Source: a virus
DNA length: 64,000 nucleotides
Reading direction: 5' to 3' (one strand)
IMG/VR virus record: IMGVR_UViG_3300037333_000013
Location: 62,001 to 126,000 of that record
Part shown: one piece after another, positions 8,752-18,178 of the stretch
Layout: every line of letters begins with the position of its first letter
How positions within the stretch are numbered: the first letter of the stretch is position 1
The notes under the pieces: model-generated
Databases searched by the model: none
What the model was told of the DNA's origin: nothing
Seen by the model: only the letters and a program-made list of their open reading frames with translations
Program-made: the position numbers and the translations under genes

Positions 8752-10254
8752 TTACCTTTGTAGTAGTTTTTTAAATTCTCTGCCTCTGACATGGAAGTCA
8801 TTTTCCATAATCTCCTCAATGTTCATAAAGAACTTTGCTGTACCGACATCCTTAGACTCCAATAATACTAAGTGACTTACCAACCTGAAGAATCCCCTAT
8901 CATTTGATATCTTTGTCATTAAGAGTTCTATTTTCTTAATCTGTTTCAAGTAGTCGTCTACTGTATCTTCTGATAAGTCATAGGTTCTCATCTGACGAAT
9001 GATATCTAGTTTCACACGTTTGAAACGCTGTTTTAAATCATCGTAGATTGATTTGCTAGAATATGACCCAATATAATCGTGTTGTTCAATTAGCCCTAAT
9101 TTATCAGCAATCTTATCGCTTCCTAGAAATGAAATGGTTGAACCATTTGTTATCATCTTGTACACTACTTTTAATAGTATTACGAGTATGATGACCGGTG
9201 AGAGTGCTGCGATAGATATCAATATCGAAGCCACCAATACCAATGTCAACAATAAGAATAGATATAGCTTCATCATCGCAATGACAAAGTTAAAGAACTG
9301 TTTGAAGTCACCTATTACAGTACTCTCTTTATTCTCTGTATCGATGTTATAAAACATTGCGAGTGCTGTCACAAGCTCTTTCCCATAACCAAATCGTGTG
9401 GAAAATTGGTCTGCTGTTGATTCATTGTTCTTGATGAGGTACTTATTATCATTATACATAACTGTATCATCTGTGAACAATTGATAGAACAAATCATTTG
9501 CATTCTTAAACTTTCTATTATAGAAGTTCTCTGCTAAGTCGACAACCTCTTTCTCATTTGGTTTATTGTTTACCAGTGCATCTGCTGTTGTCATTACTGT
9601 CGTAGCCATTTGATGCATCGTGGAAATCATATTAAAGGAGTGACCAACCTCGTGTAATATAATTGCCATAATCTGTCTTGCTGTCATCTTATGCTTGAAG
9701 TATGTTCTGAACGGTATTCCTATAAACGACACCACGTCTTTACTCAACCCATGTATCTTCATATTCTTATAGTCTACTCTAAAGTTACCTGTAAAAAGTG
9801 CTTTCTCTAACTCAACCATTCCCTTATGCACAGAACTATAAATCGCTTCTGTCTGATTACTCCTAGTGACTTTATCTATCTTGTTTTCTGCTTTGATATT
9901 GTATTCATCAAACGCTAGCTTTAAAAATTCATACGTCTTAGCCCCGGTTACATTTACGATATTAGATTGTGGTGCTGGTGTTACAATACAGTGTGCACCA
10001 TAGTTTGTACCGTAGAACTTATAAGTAATACCAACTCTTTCGGTCAGAATATTTCCTGCTTTGGTTAACAACTCCTTTGTTACTCTATCTTCCATCACTT
10101 TCATATTTTGTGGAAGCTTACCACGGATATAAAGCTGTTCCATCTCATCCATTATTTTCTGGATTGCTTCTATATCTTTATCATTCTCAAAAGCTTTTAT
10201 AGCTTCTGTGTCCAAGTGTGCCGTCTGTCCTGCACGTATCATACTCTCTATCAT
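8752..10254 (-). CDS. Membrane-anchored zinc metalloprotease (M48/gluzincin-like), 500 aa
   Basis: ATG 10254 is preferred to 10302 because GAAAGGA stands at the right distance. Residues 201-205 read HEVGH, the HExxH zinc motif of metallopeptidases, inside IMAIILHEVGHSFN. About 75 residues later NESTADQF (Glu about 278) fits the third-ligand ExxxAD pattern of M48/HtpX-type enzymes. A strongly hydrophobic region of one or two membrane segments (LYLFLLLTLVLVASIL and onward) follows near residues 325-370. It begins an operon of virion-type genes. The N-terminus carries HLDTEA (13-18), like the presumed head-protease site. Substrate unknown; it could process virion or host membrane proteins. Confidence 0.65.
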   Translation of the reverse strand: MIESMIRAGQTAHLDTEAIKAFENDKDIEAIQKIMDEMEQLYIRGKLPQNMKVMEDRVTKELLTKAGNILTERVGITYKFYGTNYGAHCIVTPAPQSNIVNVTGAKTYEFLKLAFDEYNIKAENKIDKVTRSNQTEAIYSSVHKGMVELEKALFTGNFRVDYKNMKIHGLSKDVVSFIGIPFRTYFKHKMTARQIMAIILHEVGHSFNMISTMHQMATTVMTTADALVNNKPNEKEVVDLAENFYNRKFKNANDLFYQLFTDDTVMYNDNKYLIKNNESTADQFSTRFGYGKELVTALAMFYNIDTENKESTVIGDFKQFFNFVIAMMKLYLFLLLTLVLVASILISIAALSPVIILVILLKVVYKMITNGSTISFLGSDKIADKLGLIEQHDYIGSYSSKSIYDDLKQRFKRVKLDIIRQMRTYDLSEDTVDDYLKQIKKIELLMTKISNDRGFFRLVSHLVLLESKDVGTAKFFMNIEEIMENDFHVRGREFKKLLQR

Positions 10255-10322
10255 TATATGTCCTTTCAATAAGTCATAAAAATCAGGTGTTGCTATTTTC
10301 ATTAGTGTATAAAAGGATAAGT

Positions 10323-12089
10323 ATGAGTAATAGAGAATTTAAATTTGCATTTCATATACCAGAGATTATCGGAGAAAACGGTGGTGTGGTTCGTGAAGAT
10401 GCACATGTCGTAAAGTATATAGAACACGGCGAGAACATGGAAAGAAACCCAAAACTCGTTCTAGTAAAGAATTATAAAAGACCGTTCTGGATAACAAAGC
10501 CGTTTTACAGAAATCATAAACAGAGAAAAGAAGCAGAAGATAAGGATAAGTTAGATGTTTACTATACAACAGAGTCACGCATTGGTAACTCTATATGTAA
10601 GGCTTTAAAGAAACCTAAGTTTGGAAAGGTATCACGTTACGATGTGAGAAAGATGCCAGAAAGTGTTTATGTATATGGAAGTGATATTACGTCTGTTGCT
10701 ATGATACATCACGAGTTTAAAGAGAAGTGTGATATCGTTACGCCATACAGAGTTGGTATTTTAGATATTGAAAACAGTGTTGATGGTGAGGATAGAATTA
10801 ATCTCATCTCATATGTACACCACAAAGGTGATAGATTACAAGTCTACTTATATGGTAATAAGAAAGAGCTTCCTGTCGTATATAACTATGAACGAAAAGT
10901 TGAAGAGATACTAAAGAGTGGACTACCTGATGAGCTTCCAGACGGAATAGATTTTGATAAGATTGACTTACACATCGAAGTATGGGACGATGAAATCACA
11001 TTGATTAAACGTATGATGGACATTGTTCATCGTTCTGATATTGATATCTTAAGTGGGTGGAACTTCTTACACGATGTGAGTATCATCGCTAAACGTTCAG
11101 AACACTTTGGTGTTAGAGCAGAAGATATTTTCTCAGATGAGTCCATACCAACAGAATACAGACACTTTAAGATTAATGTGGGTAGTGATAAATTTGTCTC
11201 TCAAGATGGAAGTACGACGAGTGTCCTGTATGAAGAGAGGTGGCATACATTTGAAGCGACAGCGTCATTTATTATGGTAGATGCTATGGCTCTCTACTTT
11301 TTTATTCGTTCTCAAGATGAGAAGATATATGGCGGTCCAGGATTAGACAATGTGTTGAAGAAATCTATTGGTATAGGGAAGTTAAAGGTAGACTCTATTG
11401 AGAACGTCGCATCTTCTGTTTGGCACGAAAGGATGAGAAAAGAAAAACCGGTAGAGTATGGTGCTTATGCGATATGGGACTCTGTCGGGTTAATGGCTAA
11501 GAATATGAAAGACCACGACTTGGACTTTACTTTACCCCTATTGAGTGGCATCTCTCCATTCTCAAGCTTTAATAGTAACCCATCTAAAATATTCGACGAC
11601 TTCTTCTTATTCTACTTAAGGGATAATAAGATTATTGCATCGTTTGGAAATGCTGGTGAGTTTGAGTCTCTTGGTAGGAGACATTGGACTGTCACGTTGA
11701 ACTTATGGAAAGTAGACAGTGCGTTTAGTACACCGATACTAAGTGACTCTTTAAATAGAGATGCTTCGTATAGTGGAGATGACGAGATAGCATTCTTGAG
11801 AAGTATTGGATATCAGTTTGAGGATAGAATTTTTGATACGAGATACTTTGTATTAAACTTTGACTTAGATGTAACATCAGCATATCCTACTGCTATTCTT
11901 GTTCTGAATATCTCTACAGACACTGTTGTAAGAGAGGTTATTGAAGTTTATGGTATAGAGAAAGAGACAATGAAGATATTAAACTTAGAGTTGATGAGTG
12001 GGGTGATTGGACATATCCATTATGGATGTGAAATGCACGATTTGCCAGACACATTCGAGTTAGAAGAACTAATAAAAGGACAATTATGA
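10323..12089 (+). CDS. Family B DNA polymerase, N-terminal half: exonuclease and palm motif A, 588 aa
   Basis: The start at 10323 follows AAAAGGATAAGT. Exo I is GILDIE (145-150), Exo II is in DILSGWNFLHDV, and Exo III fits YAIWD (YxxxD). Palm motif A is DLDVTSAYP (about 514-522), the counterpart of DxxSLYP. The chain stops about 65 residues after motif A, so motifs B and C are missing; they are in the minus-strand gene at 26492-28609. The two products must associate to form a replicase with proofreading. A start or stop error is unlikely, because the end overlaps the next start (ATGA) with a good ribosome site. Confidence 0.85.
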   Translation: MSNREFKFAFHIPEIIGENGGVVREDAHVVKYIEHGENMERNPKLVLVKNYKRPFWITKPFYRNHKQRKEAEDKDKLDVYYTTESRIGNSICKALKKPKFGKVSRYDVRKMPESVYVYGSDITSVAMIHHEFKEKCDIVTPYRVGILDIENSVDGEDRINLISYVHHKGDRLQVYLYGNKKELPVVYNYERKVEEILKSGLPDELPDGIDFDKIDLHIEVWDDEITLIKRMMDIVHRSDIDILSGWNFLHDVSIIAKRSEHFGVRAEDIFSDESIPTEYRHFKINVGSDKFVSQDGSTTSVLYEERWHTFEATASFIMVDAMALYFFIRSQDEKIYGGPGLDNVLKKSIGIGKLKVDSIENVASSVWHERMRKEKPVEYGAYAIWDSVGLMAKNMKDHDLDFTLPLLSGISPFSSFNSNPSKIFDDFFLFYLRDNKIIASFGNAGEFESLGRRHWTVTLNLWKVDSAFSTPILSDSLNRDASYSGDDEIAFLRSIGYQFEDRIFDTRYFVLNFDLDVTSAYPTAILVLNISTDTVVREVIEVYGIEKETMKILNLELMSGVIGHIHYGCEMHDLPDTFELEELIKGQL

Positions 12090-12790
12090 CACCGTATGGA
12101 TTGATAGTATATGCAAGAAATAACAGCAGTTTAAACCCTATCGAAATATTAAAGAACACAAATATTTCACTTGTGACTGAAACAGATGATGATGAGACAG
12201 TTATGTCACTTGTAAACGATATCAATAACATAACACACAACGATACATATAATTTGTTAGAGTGGATTGAAACATTTAAAAGAAAGAAGAGGATTAAATT
12301 TTATCGCATTATTATAGAAGATTTCATATTCAGAGACTATAAGTCAACACTCATACTCAGTGCTATCATTAACTCTGATATACATAAGAGTCAAAAGCAT
12401 TATGTGCTACATAAGTTCACATCCTCAGAACATATTGATAGCCACGATAAATTGACCATTCTTCGCCGTGTCTTAGACGATGATAATGAAATCATAGATT
12501 TATATTTAGATGTGTATCCTGAAAATAATCGCTCGTTATTAGACTACATATCAAAAGAAGATAACTTTAAGAGGTGTATACTTATGAAGTTAGTGAAAGA
12601 GAATAATATAGAGACATATGATAACTTGTGTAAAGTCGATTATTTCAAAGATGTTGGATGCGATGGCATTAAGAATAAGAGATTCACTAGCCATTGTACT
12701 CTACTTGAAAAGATATCACGATTTACGTATGATGCTATAAACAGCGACAATAACGTTATGATACGCTATCTATTTAAAAAGAAAAAATAA
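12086..12790 (+). CDS. Hypothetical protein, 234 aa, coupled to polymerase N-half
   Basis: Its ATG overlaps the stop of the polymerase N-terminal half and is preceded by AAAGGACAATT, so it is co-translated with it. The product is charged and helical, Asn/Asp/Lys-rich, and ends in a basic tail (RYLFKKKK). I find no polymerase motif B or C in it, so it is not the missing half. It could be an accessory replication protein, by position only. Confidence 0.6.
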   Translation: MTPYGLIVYARNNSSLNPIEILKNTNISLVTETDDDETVMSLVNDINNITHNDTYNLLEWIETFKRKKRIKFYRIIIEDFIFRDYKSTLILSAIINSDIHKSQKHYVLHKFTSSEHIDSHDKLTILRRVLDDDNEIIDLYLDVYPENNRSLLDYISKEDNFKRCILMKLVKENNIETYDNLCKVDYFKDVGCDGIKNKRFTSHCTLLEKISRFTYDAINSDNNVMIRYLFKKKK

Positions 12791-12792
12791 AG

Positions 12793-12826
12793 TAGTCAAT
12801 AGTGAGCTGTGGCTCACTATTGACTA
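12793..12826. terminator. Bidirectional terminator palindrome
   Basis: A 15-bp perfect inverted repeat with loop TGTG lies between convergent genes, starting three bases past the upstream stop. Confidence 0.75.
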
Positions 12827-13114
12827 ATTATTCAACCAATCCCAATCCTCCTTATCTATGTCTCTAAATCTTCCCTTTGCTTCCTCCAGTTCCATAATTT
12901 TCTCTTCGTATAGGATACGAAGTTTTGTCTCTAATATCCCCCTATTTATTCTCTCGCATCTCTCGATGCTTTGAAATAATTTGTTTATTTCTTCTTCTGT
13001 TGTTTCTATACAACTCCAGTTACCACAGTTTGTGTTTATTTCTTTTAATGATTTTTCAATTTCATTATATCTAACTTCTAATATCTCCACTACGTCTGTT
13101 ACTAACTTTTTCAT
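12824..13114 (-). CDS. Small coiled-coil protein, 96 aa, early-type unit
   Basis: A short, highly charged, helical protein (Glu, Lys and Ile heptad-like spacing) with a CxxxxC-like pair (CGNWSC). It is alone in its unit: an early-type promoter at 13193-13204, a leader of about 75 nt, an AAAGGAG site and a terminator behind. This layout is typical of small early takeover proteins. Function unknown. Confidence 0.65.
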   Translation of the reverse strand: MKKLVTDVVEILEVRYNEIEKSLKEINTNCGNWSCIETTEEEINKLFQSIERCERINRGILETKLRILYEEKIMELEEAKGRFRDIDKEDWDWLNN

Positions 13115-13177
13115 AATTTCTCCTTTATTATTAAGTGGGTTATGAAGCCCATAATGTTAGCTTCTACGAAGCACAGC

Positions 13178-13215
13178 AATTCAATTACACCATAATAATA
13201 TATAGGTAAAAAAAA
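13178..13215. repeat. 38-bp identical repeat, copy 1 (promoter cassette)
   Basis: Thirty-eight bases here are identical to 55099-55136. They span the TATATTATTA motif, its downstream leader start and the A-tract next to the terminator. The two copies drive unrelated genes 42 kb apart. Confidence 0.8.
13193..13204 (-). promoter_or_regulatory. Early-type promoter motif (TATATATTATTA)
   Basis: The minus strand reads TATATATTATTA, followed by a leader and the 96-aa gene. phiKZ early promoters have a conserved AT-rich TATATTAC element, which this resembles. Confidence 0.65.
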
Positions 13216-13218
13216 GGC

Positions 13219-13246
13219 ATACACAATGTCATATGACATTGTGTAT
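13219..13246. terminator. Palindromic terminator of the acetyltransferase-like gene
   Basis: A perfect 28-nt palindrome is followed on the minus strand by a run of eight T, five bases after the stop of the gene ending at 13251. The next promoter begins straight after. Confidence 0.8.
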
Positions 13247-13250
13247 TCTT

Positions 13251-14240
13251 TCACTTCTTTCTATTTACCATTACTCCACTAGCAATTAACTCAAACCCAT
13301 ATCTTTCATAATAAGGTATCAAATCATCTTTCCAAGCATTCAATACTATATCCATATCTTTTATAAAAGCAATATCAATAATGTGGTGGAGTATCTTTGC
13401 TCCATTATTGTCTCCAACAGACATAAAGTCTGACAAGAAGATATAATCTCCATCAGCTTTATATTCATTAAAGTCTTCATTTTCAATCTTATACCTACAA
13501 GCACTTTTTAACTTATTGTCAACATCGAATAGACCCATTGTTATAGAGCCTTTGTTTTGAAAGATAAAATCATTAGTCGTATACTTTACTTTAAACACCT
13601 TTTGGTAGAGCCTGCAATATTGGTCTACTTCTTTATCTTTAGGAAATACTCTTCTTATCTCATACTTCTCTTTAATATTAATTAAGTTTACAAATTCCCA
13701 TTGATTTGGTAATGTTGAGTGTACTTGTACGTGTGGTATGTATGTCGCATACTGAGATTTAGAACCCTCTTTAATATTGATATCCACGTACTTGTCTATA
13801 TCCATATAGTCTGATAAGTTAGGGTGCCTCATCAACTCATCATATGTCATAGGTACTCCAGCACACTTACACTGTTTCATATGCTCTTTGAGTGCTTTTT
13901 TGTACTTTGCTTTCGCCTTTAAGAACTCTTCTCTGGTCTTTGCATCTTTAGTATATTTAACCCAGTTATCTTTCTCAAATTGACGTTCTTCCTTTGTTGA
14001 ATATAGTGTAAAGTTATGCATGTTTGAAACGTCTTTTACTCCATATTCAAAGAGTATCTCAGCATTGTAGTTTGTAAATCCTGCACGTTGTAACTTTAAT
14101 ATGTTTCTTAATCCTAACCTATTTAAGAAGAACGAGATATACTCATTGTTCTCTGGATATAATCTACAATTATCACTCTTCTTCTCTTGTGTTGCACAAG
14201 ACCTAATATCTTTATATAGCTCGCTACTGTAATGTAACAT
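13251..14240 (-). CDS. GNAT-like acetyltransferase, 329 aa
   Basis: The C-terminal 120 residues look like a GNAT fold. There is a strand FIFQNKGSITMGLFDV, then FLSDFMSVGDNNGAKILHHIID (acetyl-CoA loop position), and the typical end YYERYGFELIASGVMV. The N-terminal 200 residues are extra and basic, with no family recognised. The ATG follows AAAAGGGG. The target could be a protein or small molecule; nothing here tells which. Confidence 0.5.
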   Translation of the reverse strand: MLHYSSELYKDIRSCATQEKKSDNCRLYPENNEYISFFLNRLGLRNILKLQRAGFTNYNAEILFEYGVKDVSNMHNFTLYSTKEERQFEKDNWVKYTKDAKTREEFLKAKAKYKKALKEHMKQCKCAGVPMTYDELMRHPNLSDYMDIDKYVDINIKEGSKSQYATYIPHVQVHSTLPNQWEFVNLINIKEKYEIRRVFPKDKEVDQYCRLYQKVFKVKYTTNDFIFQNKGSITMGLFDVDNKLKSACRYKIENEDFNEYKADGDYIFLSDFMSVGDNNGAKILHHIIDIAFIKDMDIVLNAWKDDLIPYYERYGFELIASGVMVNRKK

Positions 14241-14263
14241 AATTTCCCCTTTTTTTCTTGTTT

Positions 14264-15463
14264 TTATTTTCTTTTAAAGTCAACAATCGCTAGTACGTAG
14301 ATGTATATTGCAAGAATAATCGCCGTAGATGTGAGTATCCAACTCGTCTTTATTCCTGTTGCTTCCTTTACGAATGCTATCAGTTTCACTTTCGTCTCAT
14401 TCATCTTCTTATCTTTTAAAGAGCTACTACTCCAGTAGTTCTTTAAGAATTTAATCACAGCCACCATTCTATCTGAATATGGTGGGTATAGTTTTCCTAT
14501 GTATAAGTAGTAAATACATACCTCTACTATATCTTCTAATAGGTTCATGATAGATGGGTCTGTTAACGACTTCTCGTGTATTAATATAGCTGTATCCTTT
14601 ACTGCACTGATTTTCACCTTTGAAAATAAATCACCAATGAGTCCAAACAACTTCTCATTGATGAATTCGTGTCGGATAAATACTTTCTGCTTGACTGCAT
14701 TAATATAAAAACTATGGATATCTTCTACATCTACAATTCGTGCTTCGTCATCTTCACCTTTCCCTAATACGGAAGATGTCTGTCGTGTCTCTTCTTCTTC
14801 TTTTACTTTCACAAGTAAACTATACTGTTCTAATACGGAACTCTTTACTGTCGTGTGTAAGTTAGATATGTAATATGTAAATTTCTCTACTTTATTACTC
14901 TCTAATAGTTTATGTTTCTCCTTATCATCAAAGCGTACCTTTGCGAAATACTCAAGTACTTTGTAGTTACTCCCAAGTCTCTTAATGATAAACTTTTTAG
15001 ACATCTTCTCATATACGAGTGTAGCTAAGTTTTCGTCTACTTGGAAAGAGAAGTACTGTGAATACATCGATGTAATCATCTTAAACTCTACAATAATACC
15101 GGTATCTACAAATGCATCTTCTTTCATTTTCTGAGAAAGTGTACTCATTAATATCATTCTTTGTAGGACAGAGCAAGAGAAGTTGAATGGGTCTACCACA
15201 ACATTCCAACTCGCCTTTACACTATCTAACGTGAGAATATCTTTCTTTAGTTCTGACGCATCCACATCTATTAACATAAAGAAGTTCTCTTTATCCTCGT
15301 CTGTAAACCGTATTGCATGCACACCAAAGTAGAATGATGAGAAGTATCCCATATTATCTTCATTCTTACTCATCAGTGCGAGTTTAAATCTCCCTAACTT
15401 CTTCACTAATTCTGGAGTAATCTTTACACTGAAGTGTTTTGTTATCAAGTCTTTTAATTTCAT
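14264..15463 (-). CDS. Tail-anchored protein of unknown function, 399 aa
   Basis: A largely soluble, Lys/Glu-rich protein with one C-terminal membrane helix (WILTSTAIILAIYIYVLAIV) ending in Lys/Arg, so it is probably anchored by its tail in a membrane. It is preceded by AGGAGATACT. The gap to the next gene upstream holds a palindrome. No family recognised. Confidence 0.6.
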   Translation of the reverse strand: MKLKDLITKHFSVKITPELVKKLGRFKLALMSKNEDNMGYFSSFYFGVHAIRFTDEDKENFFMLIDVDASELKKDILTLDSVKASWNVVVDPFNFSCSVLQRMILMSTLSQKMKEDAFVDTGIIVEFKMITSMYSQYFSFQVDENLATLVYEKMSKKFIIKRLGSNYKVLEYFAKVRFDDKEKHKLLESNKVEKFTYYISNLHTTVKSSVLEQYSLLVKVKEEEETRQTSSVLGKGEDDEARIVDVEDIHSFYINAVKQKVFIRHEFINEKLFGLIGDLFSKVKISAVKDTAILIHEKSLTDPSIMNLLEDIVEVCIYYLYIGKLYPPYSDRMVAVIKFLKNYWSSSSLKDKKMNETKVKLIAFVKEATGIKTSWILTSTAIILAIYIYVLAIVDFKRK

Positions 15464-15489
15464 AGTATCTCCTATCGTTCAAAGAAGTC

Positions 15490-15517
15490 ATCATAGTACC
15501 CATACGGGTACTATGAT
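15490..15517. terminator. Terminator palindrome
   Basis: A 12-bp perfect stem with loop ATAC lies just after the stop of the gene ending at 15519 (minus strand). Confidence 0.7.
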
Positions 15518-15518
15518 A

Positions 15519-16145
15519 CTAGAGTGTTCTTGGTTGTTTCAGATGCACAGTCTTGAGTGCTTCTCCTAGTGGTGCAAACTTACCATTGAATTGTCTTCTA
15601 ATCCCTGCGGTAGTCATTGGTAGGCCCTTTTGTTTTGCGATAACAATCGCAATAAGTCCAGTGAACGCATTGAGTGAGCTATTGTCGTGTGTCCAATGTG
15701 GTGCACACGCACCTGTTTTGTTCAAATCAATCACGCTATGTGTTAATAGATTAACAATACGTGTTGCTTCTTTCTCTTTGTTTTTGTTTTTTGTTAGTAC
15801 AGTGTTGAGTGTAAATACTAAGTTATATGCTTCGAGTGCACCTTGTTTAGACGCCATAGAGTTACCAATATGGAACTTTAGAAATCTATCGATAGCTTTC
15901 TCGATATTATCTTTCTTCTTTTTCACATCTTTAACTTCTTCATCTGGAGTCTCTTTAGGAACTGGTTCTGCATTAGGTTTATCTTTATGATGGACCTTTG
16001 CATCTTCACTTTTTGTTGGTTCGATAATAGACTCATCAACATTCGGTATTTCTTCTAATGGATTATCTTCTTGTGTTTCAAGTGTATCACTCTCAACCAC
16101 TTTTGTTTCATCTTTTCTACTTAAGATTGCTCTTTTTTTTGCCAT
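15519..16145 (-). CDS. Hypothetical protein with acidic disordered N-terminus, 208 aa
   Basis: The first 75 residues are Pro/Glu/Asp/Lys-rich and probably disordered. The rest is a compact helical domain with ACAPHWTHDNSSLNAFTGLIA and a basic C-terminus. AAAGGATTAG precedes the ATG. It lies three bases behind the SLOG-like gene. I do not recognise the family. Confidence 0.6.
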   Translation of the reverse strand: MAKKRAILSRKDETKVVESDTLETQEDNPLEEIPNVDESIIEPTKSEDAKVHHKDKPNAEPVPKETPDEEVKDVKKKKDNIEKAIDRFLKFHIGNSMASKQGALEAYNLVFTLNTVLTKNKNKEKEATRIVNLLTHSVIDLNKTGACAPHWTHDNSSLNAFTGLIAIVIAKQKGLPMTTAGIRRQFNGKFAPLGEALKTVHLKQPRTL

Positions 16146-16148
16146 TTT

Positions 16149-16898
16149 CTAATCCTTTGCTTCTTGTTTAATATCTTCTAACAATGTGTTGACGTCTTCT
16201 TCATTCCCTAGGTTATAAACCGGAATGTCTAGACGTCTACAATCTTTAATCACCCGAGGAACTTCAAATCCTAGTTCATCATAGTTTGTATCACGTGTTA
16301 TCTTATTCGTCCCACACTTCGACCAAACAATCATAAACTCTACAGGCTCATTTAATTTCTCACCAAGATATAGGTGCATATTCGTGGCTTTAAAAGCTTT
16401 GAAATTATAGCTGTACCCATTAAATTTATCGATAGCTTCCATTGGTTTACCATCCTTGTCTTTGGCATACTCTCCGATAATCTTACAATATAACCAAGCC
16501 GCTGCTGAGAACGCTGCATCTGTTGGTTTAGTGTGTTCTGTTGAGACTGACTTATTTACGGCTCTAAACGGCAAGAAGATTTCTTTAAATGCATAAATTG
16601 GAAAGATGACTTGTTCTAACGGATTACGGTTACTTGCACTTGCTCTAAGCACATACTGCTTCATACCGAGTGTCATCGCTATGTCGGTGATAAGCTTCTT
16701 GACGTCTTCCGGAATATCCTTACCATTATCACTTACCACACCGAAACGTTTTGTACCACGTTTCAACCCATCAACATCAATATCTTTTGCAAGATATACT
16801 TTATCTTCTTGTCCGTATGTATTGGTCTTTTTGACCGGTTGTTCTTTATCTTCTAACTTCTGTGCTGATGCTTGTTCAATTGTATCAAATATAGACAT
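16149..16898 (-). CDS. SLOG-superfamily (YspA/DprA-like) Rossmann protein, 249 aa
   Basis: From residue 45 the pattern fits phage SLOG-type proteins: KRFGVVSDNGKD at the first strand, ASNRNPLEQVIFPIYAFKEIFLP like the AxxxxxPWKGF segment, then EFMIVWSKCGT and the end RRLDIPVYNLG. In the family this fold binds nucleotides or nucleotide-derived ligands. The glycine-rich first loop is not canonical here, so binding may be lost. It sits in a minus-strand run with the RNA polymerase piece. Confidence 0.5.
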   Translation of the reverse strand: MSIFDTIEQASAQKLEDKEQPVKKTNTYGQEDKVYLAKDIDVDGLKRGTKRFGVVSDNGKDIPEDVKKLITDIAMTLGMKQYVLRASASNRNPLEQVIFPIYAFKEIFLPFRAVNKSVSTEHTKPTDAAFSAAAWLYCKIIGEYAKDKDGKPMEAIDKFNGYSYNFKAFKATNMHLYLGEKLNEPVEFMIVWSKCGTNKITRDTNYDELGFEVPRVIKDCRRLDIPVYNLGNEEDVNTLLEDIKQEAKD

Positions 16899-16933
16899 TT
16901 TGTACCTTTTGTTCTAATTTCATATAAGTGAAG

Positions 16934-18178
16934 CTAGTAGATTAAATCATCTATCCCAATATCTAAGAGTTTGTAGTTTGTCACGTGGAACTTTGATAAG
17001 TTGTGCTTTAGTGCCATACCACCTGTCTCAGACGCAAGTAATACAACCATATATTCTAACCTAGAGAGTTCGTCACCAGCACATGTAGAGCAGAACGTAG
17101 AGCCTTTACTCTTACAGTTGTGCATTACACGCATATCGACAAAACTGTTTATGAGTGACTTATAGTTGTCTTTTGTAATCTTTACCACTTTGTTATTGTG
17201 TACATAGTTCATTCCGATTAGTTTACTAGCAAACTTCTTGGTTACTTCTATCTTACATGTCCGTCTTGTTCCACAATCACCTTTCACAACTTTATAAGGG
17301 AACATTGCTCTAAGAATAATCTTTGATAAATACCCAGAGTCTTTCGTTGAGATACCACGTTCATTCGAACCATTAATCAAGTTGTTGATAACGATAGCAA
17401 ACTCACGTTTATCTTTTGGTAAACCATCTCTCAATGACGTGACAATGATTCCTGTTCGTTCATCTGGGTCAATAGAGTCTAATACACCCACCGACACATA
17501 CTTCTTTCTGATAGATGAACCAATAATCTTATTGTCAGTTGTAATCATATAGGTAGGGTCATCTTTCAAATAGTCGTGATACTTGTCCATCACTATCTTT
17601 TCATACTCTAGAAAGACGTGTTTATTCTTAATAGAACCTTTCCCATATTTACCCTCTAACTTTTTAATAGTTTCTTTCTTAAACTTATCTAACCACTTTG
17701 GCTTTGCACTGGTCTTCCGTGTACCACTAATGACAAAGATATCGGCCATCTCCCTTAAGTATGCACATACAACACCACACTTCTTGAAACGTTTTACACC
17801 AACAAGCTCTTTGTTCTGTAATATATAGGTTGACTCTATATCATCGTAGACAAACTCTTCATTAATGTATCCATCGAATAGTCCTTCTAAACCGAAGTCG
17901 AAGTATAAGTAGTTATTGATAGCAATACCAATTGTAGTATCAATCTTCTTTGTGACACCTGAAAATACCCCTGCATCTAACGTGACTTCTGTATACTGTG
18001 TTAGTAATGGTTTATCTTTCTTTCCTGGTAATGTATACTCTACACCATTATATGTTACAGTATATCCAGAGCCATTATACTTTATATACTCGTTCTCTGT
18101 CTTTGCAAACATACTCTTGAAGAACTTTAGTTTCTCAAAGGCACCTATCTGCAACATCTTATTTAAAAACTCATTCAC
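16934..18178 (-). CDS. RNA polymerase beta-prime, C-terminal fragment, 414 aa
   Basis: Residues 275-304 (GISTKDSGYLSKIILRAMFP ... GDCGT) match the bacterial segment GLADTALKTANSGYLTRRL ... DDCGT around the bridge helix. Residues 360-405 (CSTCAGDEL ... FHVTNY) fit the end of beta-prime, where cellular enzymes have a Cys pair and then SIGEPGTQ and TMRTFH. Jumbo phages of the phiKZ type split beta and beta-prime into several genes and carry a virion and a non-virion enzyme. The complement with the NADVDGD motif is at 24973-26442. Which enzyme this belongs to is not decided by the sequence; its place among structural genes hints at the virion enzyme. Confidence 0.75.
   Translation of the reverse strand: MNEFLNKMLQIGAFEKLKFFKSMFAKTENEYIKYNGSGYTVTYNGVEYTLPGKKDKPLLTQYTEVTLDAGVFSGVTKKIDTTIGIAINNYLYFDFGLEGLFDGYINEEFVYDDIESTYILQNKELVGVKRFKKCGVVCAYLREMADIFVISGTRKTSAKPKWLDKFKKETIKKLEGKYGKGSIKNKHVFLEYEKIVMDKYHDYLKDDPTYMITTDNKIIGSSIRKKYVSVGVLDSIDPDERTGIIVTSLRDGLPKDKREFAIVINNLINGSNERGISTKDSGYLSKIILRAMFPYKVVKGDCGTRRTCKIEVTKKFASKLIGMNYVHNNKVVKITKDNYKSLINSFVDMRVMHNCKSKGSTFCSTCAGDELSRLEYMVVLLASETGGMALKHNLSKFHVTNYKLLDIGIDDLIY

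Noticed and set aside
12086-12790. Possible second half of the DNA polymerase directly after the N-half
   Set aside because: No motif B or C is present, and both are found in the gene at 26492-28609.
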